Source of the DNA: Aeromicrobium chenweiae
Lineage (GTDB): Bacteria; Actinomycetota; Actinomycetes; Propionibacteriales; Nocardioidaceae
Length of the DNA stretch: 64,000 nucleotides
Direction: 5' to 3'
NCBI RefSeq assembly: GCF_003065605.1
Contig: NZ_CP026952.1
Location: 806,001-870,000 of the forward strand
The notes beneath the pieces are model-generated. The model was not told the DNA's origin. It did not search any database and saw only the letters and a list, made by a program, of their open reading frames with translations. Each line of letters starts with the position of its first letter. Position 1 is the first letter of the stretch. Shown here one piece after another: positions 61,012 to 64,000 of this stretch. The translations under genes and the position numbers were made by a program.

Positions 61012-61606
61012 TCGGGCCTCCGGCAGGACCGCCGTCATCGCGTGCGGCGCCATCGCGCAGCCCGTCGCCGAGCTCGTCGCGACGCACGTGTGGCCGGTCG
61101 ACGTCCACCCGCTGCCGCCGTTGCTGCACAACGCGCCACACCTGATCGCGGCCGAGGTCGAGGAGCTCCTGCTCGCGCTGCGACCGGCGTACGGGACCGT
61201 CGCGATCGCCTACGCCGACTGCGGGACGTACGGGGAGCTCGACGCGGTCTGCGAGCGTCACGGCGTCCGGCGCCTGGCCGGGCTGCACTGCTACGACGTG
61301 TTCGGCGGGACCGACCGGGTGCGTGCGATGTTCGAGCAGCAGCCCGGCACGTACGTGCTGACGGACTTCCTGGTGCGGTCGTTCCGTCGCACCGTCGTGC
61401 GTGAGCTGGGCCTCGACCGGCACCCCGAGCTGCGCGACGACTACTTCCAGCACTACACGCGGGTCGTCTGGCTCGCGCAGGAGCCCGACGACGAGCTGCG
61501 TGCCCTGGCCGCGGACGCCGCCGAGCAGCTTGGCCTGCCGCTGACCGAGGTCGACGCCGGGCTGGGTGGTCTGGACCGGTCGATGCGGGCCCTGCTCGGC
61601 GTCTAG
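60947..61606 (+). CDS. DUF1638 family protein
   Basis: The 219-residue protein has the DUF1638 pattern: VIACGAIAQPV, the basic-residue-free PPLLHNAPHLI, YADCGTYGELDAVCERHGVRRLAGLHCYD and FLTDFLVRSF-like TYVLTDFLVRSFRRTV, with conserved Cys and His that may bind metal or corrinoid. Its start overlaps the activator gene by 65 bases; AAGGAGGTG lies 5 bases before the ATG inside that gene, so the overlap is real. The first 27 residues are Ser/Thr-rich and a product of the overlap. The family travels with MttB-type corrinoid systems; its job is unknown. Confidence 0.85.
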   Translation: MSSSRTDRTSTTGSSTSSPSPSRASGRTAVIACGAIAQPVAELVATHVWPVDVHPLPPLLHNAPHLIAAEVEELLLALRPAYGTVAIAYADCGTYGELDAVCERHGVRRLAGLHCYDVFGGTDRVRAMFEQQPGTYVLTDFLVRSFRRTVVRELGLDRHPELRDDYFQHYTRVVWLAQEPDDELRALAADAAEQLGLPLTEVDAGLGGLDRSMRALLGV

Positions 61607-62475
61607 GCCGAGTGCGCGGTCGCGCCGAGCCGGGCCAGCAGCTCCTGGCGCCACGCCTCGGTCTCGGCGACCTGGTTGAACGTGAACAGGTGCAGCCCCT
61701 CGACGTGGGACGCGGGCTCCTGCGTCGTCGGTGCGATGCGCTCGAGGAACTTCTCGGGGCTGAAACCGCCCGGCATCGCGATCCGGGCGAACACCGACTT
61801 GTTCTTGGCCAGGAAGCGGGTCGACTCGCTGACGCCGATCTTGGTGGCCATCGCCAGCAGCTTCGTGCGCTCGACAGGTCCCGGCATCCCGATCAGCAGT
61901 GGCATGACGGCGCCGCGGGAGCGCACGCGCTGCACCCAGGTACGGACGACCTGGGGGTCGAAGCACAGGTTGCTCACCAAGGTGGTGGCGTGGTGCCGCT
62001 TGTCCCACATCGCCTGCACGGTGACGTCGTCGGCGATCGTCGGGTGCGACTCGGGATAGCCGGTCACCCCGACGTGATGGAACGGGCTGCCCATCGCGGT
62101 CAGGTCCTGCAGCAGGTCGAGCGATCCCGCGTAGTCGCCGGCCGGGTCGGCGTCGCCGGCCGGGACGAAGACGCTGTCGATGCCGATCGCGCGGAGGCGG
62201 TCCACGATCTCGGTGAGCTCGGCGCGACCGCTGATCATCCGCGCCGCGAGGTGTGGGACGGCCTGGTAGCCGTGGCCGACGAGCCGCTCGGCCAGGTCCA
62301 GCGTCGCATCCATGCCCTTGCCGGGGGAGGCCGTGACGGTCAGGGTGTGCCCGCGCGGGAGGGACTCGAGGATCTTGTCCTCGATGGACGCCGTGGGCAG
62401 GACCTCGTAGCGAGAGCTCTCGAGCAGCCTGCGCAGCTCGCGTGCCGTGGATTTGTTGCGCATGAGGCAACTCAT
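61603..62475 (-). CDS. MetF-like methylenetetrahydrofolate reductase
   Basis: A 290-residue TIM-barrel protein with the MTHFR blocks LTVTASPGKGMDATLDLAERL, LAARMISGRAELTEIVDRLRA, the Asp-rich VFVPAGDADPAG and VGVTGYPESHP, then SNLCFDPQVVRTWVQRVR. It is more distant from MetF of methionine synthesis, as are those linked to demethylation. In this cluster it would run in the oxidative direction, methyl-THF to methylene-THF. Two ATGs are possible (62475 and 62463). An IclR-type palindrome covers both. It converges on DUF1638, the two stop codons sharing CTAG. Confidence 0.85.
   Translation of the reverse strand: MSCLMRNKSTARELRRLLESSRYEVLPTASIEDKILESLPRGHTLTVTASPGKGMDATLDLAERLVGHGYQAVPHLAARMISGRAELTEIVDRLRAIGIDSVFVPAGDADPAGDYAGSLDLLQDLTAMGSPFHHVGVTGYPESHPTIADDVTVQAMWDKRHHATTLVSNLCFDPQVVRTWVQRVRSRGAVMPLLIGMPGPVERTKLLAMATKIGVSESTRFLAKNKSVFARIAMPGGFSPEKFLERIAPTTQEPASHVEGLHLFTFNQVAETEAWRQELLARLGATAHSA
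62455..62471. promoter_or_regulatory. Predicted IclR operator over the metF-like start
   Basis: GTTGCGCATGAGGCAAC fits GTTGC-N7-GCAAC exactly and spans the start of the metF-like gene. It connects this gene with the choline/betaine regulon 8 kb away. Part of the sequence is coding, so a chance match is possible. Confidence 0.5.
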
Positions 62476-62572
62476 TTCGTGATACGCACCGGAACTCCAG
62501 CGTATCCCGGGTGGGCGGGGCGCGGAAGGGTTCCGGCAGGGCGAACCGCGGCCGCCGCTAGGCTGGCGACCG

Positions 62573-62646
62573 GCTCCCGTAGCCCAACTGGCAGAGGCAG
62601 ATGGCTTAAACCCGTCACAGTGTGGGTTCGAATCCCACCGGGAGCA
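62573..62646 (+). tRNA. tRNA with UAA anticodon (nominally tRNA-Leu) and short variable loop
   Basis: The acceptor stem GCTCCCG/CGGGAGC is perfect, followed by A73. The anticodon stem GATGG/CCGTC holds loop CTTAAAC, anticodon UAA at 62607-62609. The T arm GTGGG-TTCGAAT-CCCAC is perfect. The variable loop is only ACAGT, five bases, so it is a class I fold, while leucine tRNAs are class II. CCA is not encoded. TAGGCT at 62559-62564 may be its -10 element. The fold is certain; the amino acid charged is not. Confidence 0.85.
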
Positions 62647-62664
62647 CCGTGCGCGGGCCGGCGA

Positions 62665-63360
62665 TCAGGCGAGCAGGTCCGGCCGCAGCCCGTTCTCGAC
62701 GATGTCTCCGGCCACGAGGTGGAGCTTGCGGTTGCGAGCCTGGGACAGGCGGACGAGCGCGGCGAACGCCTGGTCGGCCGTGATCCCGAGCCGCTGCATG
62801 AGCATGCCCTCGGCCTGTCCGATGATCGTCCGGGTGACGAGGGCGGACTCCAGTGCCTGCTGCTCCTGGGCGCCGGCGACCGCCATGGCGACGTGGGAGG
62901 CCAACACCTGGGCGGTCGCGCGCTGGACGGGGGTGAACGCACCCGGGGTCCGCGAGTAGAGGCTGAGGCTGCCGATCTCGCGGGGCCCGACGAACAGCTG
63001 CAGGGCCAGGACGCTCCGGATGCCGAGGCCGTCCGCGGCCTGCTTGGACCACTGCGGCCACCTGTCGTCGACCAGCAGGTCGTCGGCGTGGACGGTCTCG
63101 TGCTCGCCGATGCTCTGCCGGCTCGGTCCCTCGCCGACCTCCTGCTGGAGCAGGTCCGCACGGGACGCCGTGTCGTCGGTCGGCGCGACCGTCTGGATGC
63201 GCCGCCCCTTCCTCACCAGCGTGATGCCGGCATGGTCACAGCCCTCGACCACGGCCACGGCGGTCGCGGTCGCGCTCTCGTAGGTGGCGGTGGGGCCCGG
63301 CTCGGTGGTGAGCTCCCGAGCGATGCGGGAGAATGGGTCCCCGGCCGGATCGTTGAACAT
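62665..63360 (-). CDS. GAF and ANTAR domain transcription antitermination regulator
   Basis: The 231-residue protein has a GAF sensor domain (about 10-165, from FSRIARELTTEP to VLASHVAMAVAGAQ) and a C-terminal ANTAR domain (about 175-225) with ALESALVTRTIIGQAEGMLMQRLGITADQAF, cited by its ends ALESALV and TADQAF. ANTAR domains bind paired RNA hairpins and prevent termination. ATG 63360 with GGTGAGA upstream gives the usual start; the frame is open further but those residues are Pro/Arg-rich and unlike the family. Such proteins are abundant in actinobacteria; target and signal are unknown. Confidence 0.88.
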   Translation of the reverse strand: MFNDPAGDPFSRIARELTTEPGPTATYESATATAVAVVEGCDHAGITLVRKGRRIQTVAPTDDTASRADLLQQEVGEGPSRQSIGEHETVHADDLLVDDRWPQWSKQAADGLGIRSVLALQLFVGPREIGSLSLYSRTPGAFTPVQRATAQVLASHVAMAVAGAQEQQALESALVTRTIIGQAEGMLMQRLGITADQAFAALVRLSQARNRKLHLVAGDIVENGLRPDLLA

Positions 63361-63558
63361 GTTCTGATTCTCACCAACGATCCGCTGCTGCGCCACACGG
63401 ATTTGCACGTCCTCAACGGGGTAGAGGACGTGCAGGGCCCTGACACCGCGCCGCGGTCGGTTCATGTCCCGAGGCGCCGCCGGGTTCAGCACATGAGACG
63501 GCGGCGCCGCCCTCTTTCTCGACCAGCCCGTCTGGTCGCCGACACAAGGAGCACAGCC

Positions 63559-64000
63559 ATGGAGACACGCACACTCGGCCGCACGGGACGGGACGTCTCG
63601 GTCGTCGGGCTCGGCACCTGGCAGCTGGGCGCCGACTGGGGAGACGTCGACCACGACGAGGCGCTCGCGGTCCTCGACGGAGCGGTCGGGAGCGGGGTCA
63701 CCTTCTTCGACACCGCGGACGTGTACGGCGACGGGCGCAGCGAGCAGCTCATCGGGGAGTACCTGCGCTCGCAGGCCGCAGCGGACATCTTCGTGGCCAC
63801 GAAGATGGGTCGTCGCGCCGAGCAGGACCCGAAGAACTTCACGCTGGACGCGTTCCGGGCCTGGACCGAGCGCTCACGTCGCAACCTCGGCGTCGACACC
63901 CTCGATCTCGTGCAGCTGCACTGCCCGCCCAGCGCGGTGTTCTCCGACGACCAGGTCTTCGACGACCTGGACACGCTGGTCGCGGAGAACGTCATCGCGG
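63559..64000 (+). CDS. Aldo/keto reductase (5' part; runs off the window)
   Basis: The first 147 codons of an AKR-family oxidoreductase. TRTLGRTGRDVSVVGLGTWQLG is the usual opening, TFFDTADVYGDGRSE holds the catalytic Asp and Tyr, FVATKMGR the catalytic Lys and LDLVQLHCPP the catalytic His. NADPH-dependent reduction of aldehydes or ketones. AAGGAGC lies 8 bases before the ATG. It is divergent from the ANTAR gene. Confidence 0.92.
   Translation, partial: METRTLGRTGRDVSVVGLGTWQLGADWGDVDHDEALAVLDGAVGSGVTFFDTADVYGDGRSEQLIGEYLRSQAAADIFVATKMGRRAEQDPKNFTLDAFRAWTERSRRNLGVDTLDLVQLHCPPSAVFSDDQVFDDLDTLVAENVIA

Noticed and set aside
62573-62646. tRNA as attachment site of a genomic island
   Set aside because: No integrase gene and no repeat of the tRNA 3' end were seen in the window.

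Overview
This is a high-GC (roughly 70 percent by eye) chromosomal segment of an actinobacterium. Gene content and protein style (DUF501 next to enolase, FtsB-like protein and Ppx; leaderless-type starts; secreted proteins with lysine-rich Ig-like tails) suggest Nocardioidaceae, possibly Aeromicrobium or Nocardioides. This is inference from gene content, not a database match. No transposase, integrase, phage gene or CRISPR array was seen.

Region 1 (1-13.2 kb) is a housekeeping block: an LCP cell-wall ligase, a family 2 glycosyltransferase, mfd, an acyltransferase, an amino acid permease, a SurA-N-like lipoprotein coupled to mazG, then eno, an FtsB/DivIC-like protein, DUF501, ppx and a tiny solo LuxR-type HTH protein.

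Region 2 (13.3-41.6 kb) is an L-rhamnose system. Two giant secreted GH78 alpha-L-rhamnosidases release rhamnose from glycans or glycosides. A CUT2 ABC transporter (rhaT-P-Q-S) imports it. RhaM, RhaI, RhaB and the bifunctional RhaEW convert it to DHAP and L-lactate, and an adjacent FMN-dependent lactate dehydrogenase can feed lactate to pyruvate. A LacI-family repressor lies inside the region, and five copies of a TTGAAnCGnTTTAA-like operator sit before the rhamnosidase, the repressor, the transporter operon and rhaI. A mannitol-dehydrogenase-family gene and a small NmrA-like gene behind a truncated SDR remnant are also here.

Region 3 (41.6-62.5 kb) is a quaternary-amine / one-carbon region. 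One half is choline to glycine betaine (betB, betA), a betaine ABC importer with a double-length permease, and a dimethylglycine-dehydrogenase-like FAD/GcvT enzyme with its own electron transfer flavoprotein. The other half is a complete corrinoid methyltransferase set of the kind best known from anaerobes: non-pyrrolysine MttB-family methyltransferase, corrinoid protein, methyl-THF:corrinoid methyltransferase, [2Fe-2S] reductive activator and DUF1638, together with PurU and a MetF-like reductase. Two IclR regulators flank it. Recurrent GTTGC-N7-GCAAC sites tie the choline operon, the dimethylglycine operon, the first iclR and the metF-like gene into one apparent regulon. The best reading is aerobic choline/betaine breakdown in which the first N-demethylation is done by a B12 enzyme rather than a Rieske oxygenase or BHMT.

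Region 4 (62.5-64 kb) has a tRNA with a UAA anticodon but a short class I body, a GAF-ANTAR regulator and the start of an aldo/keto reductase. No gene-free stretch exceeds 300 bases.
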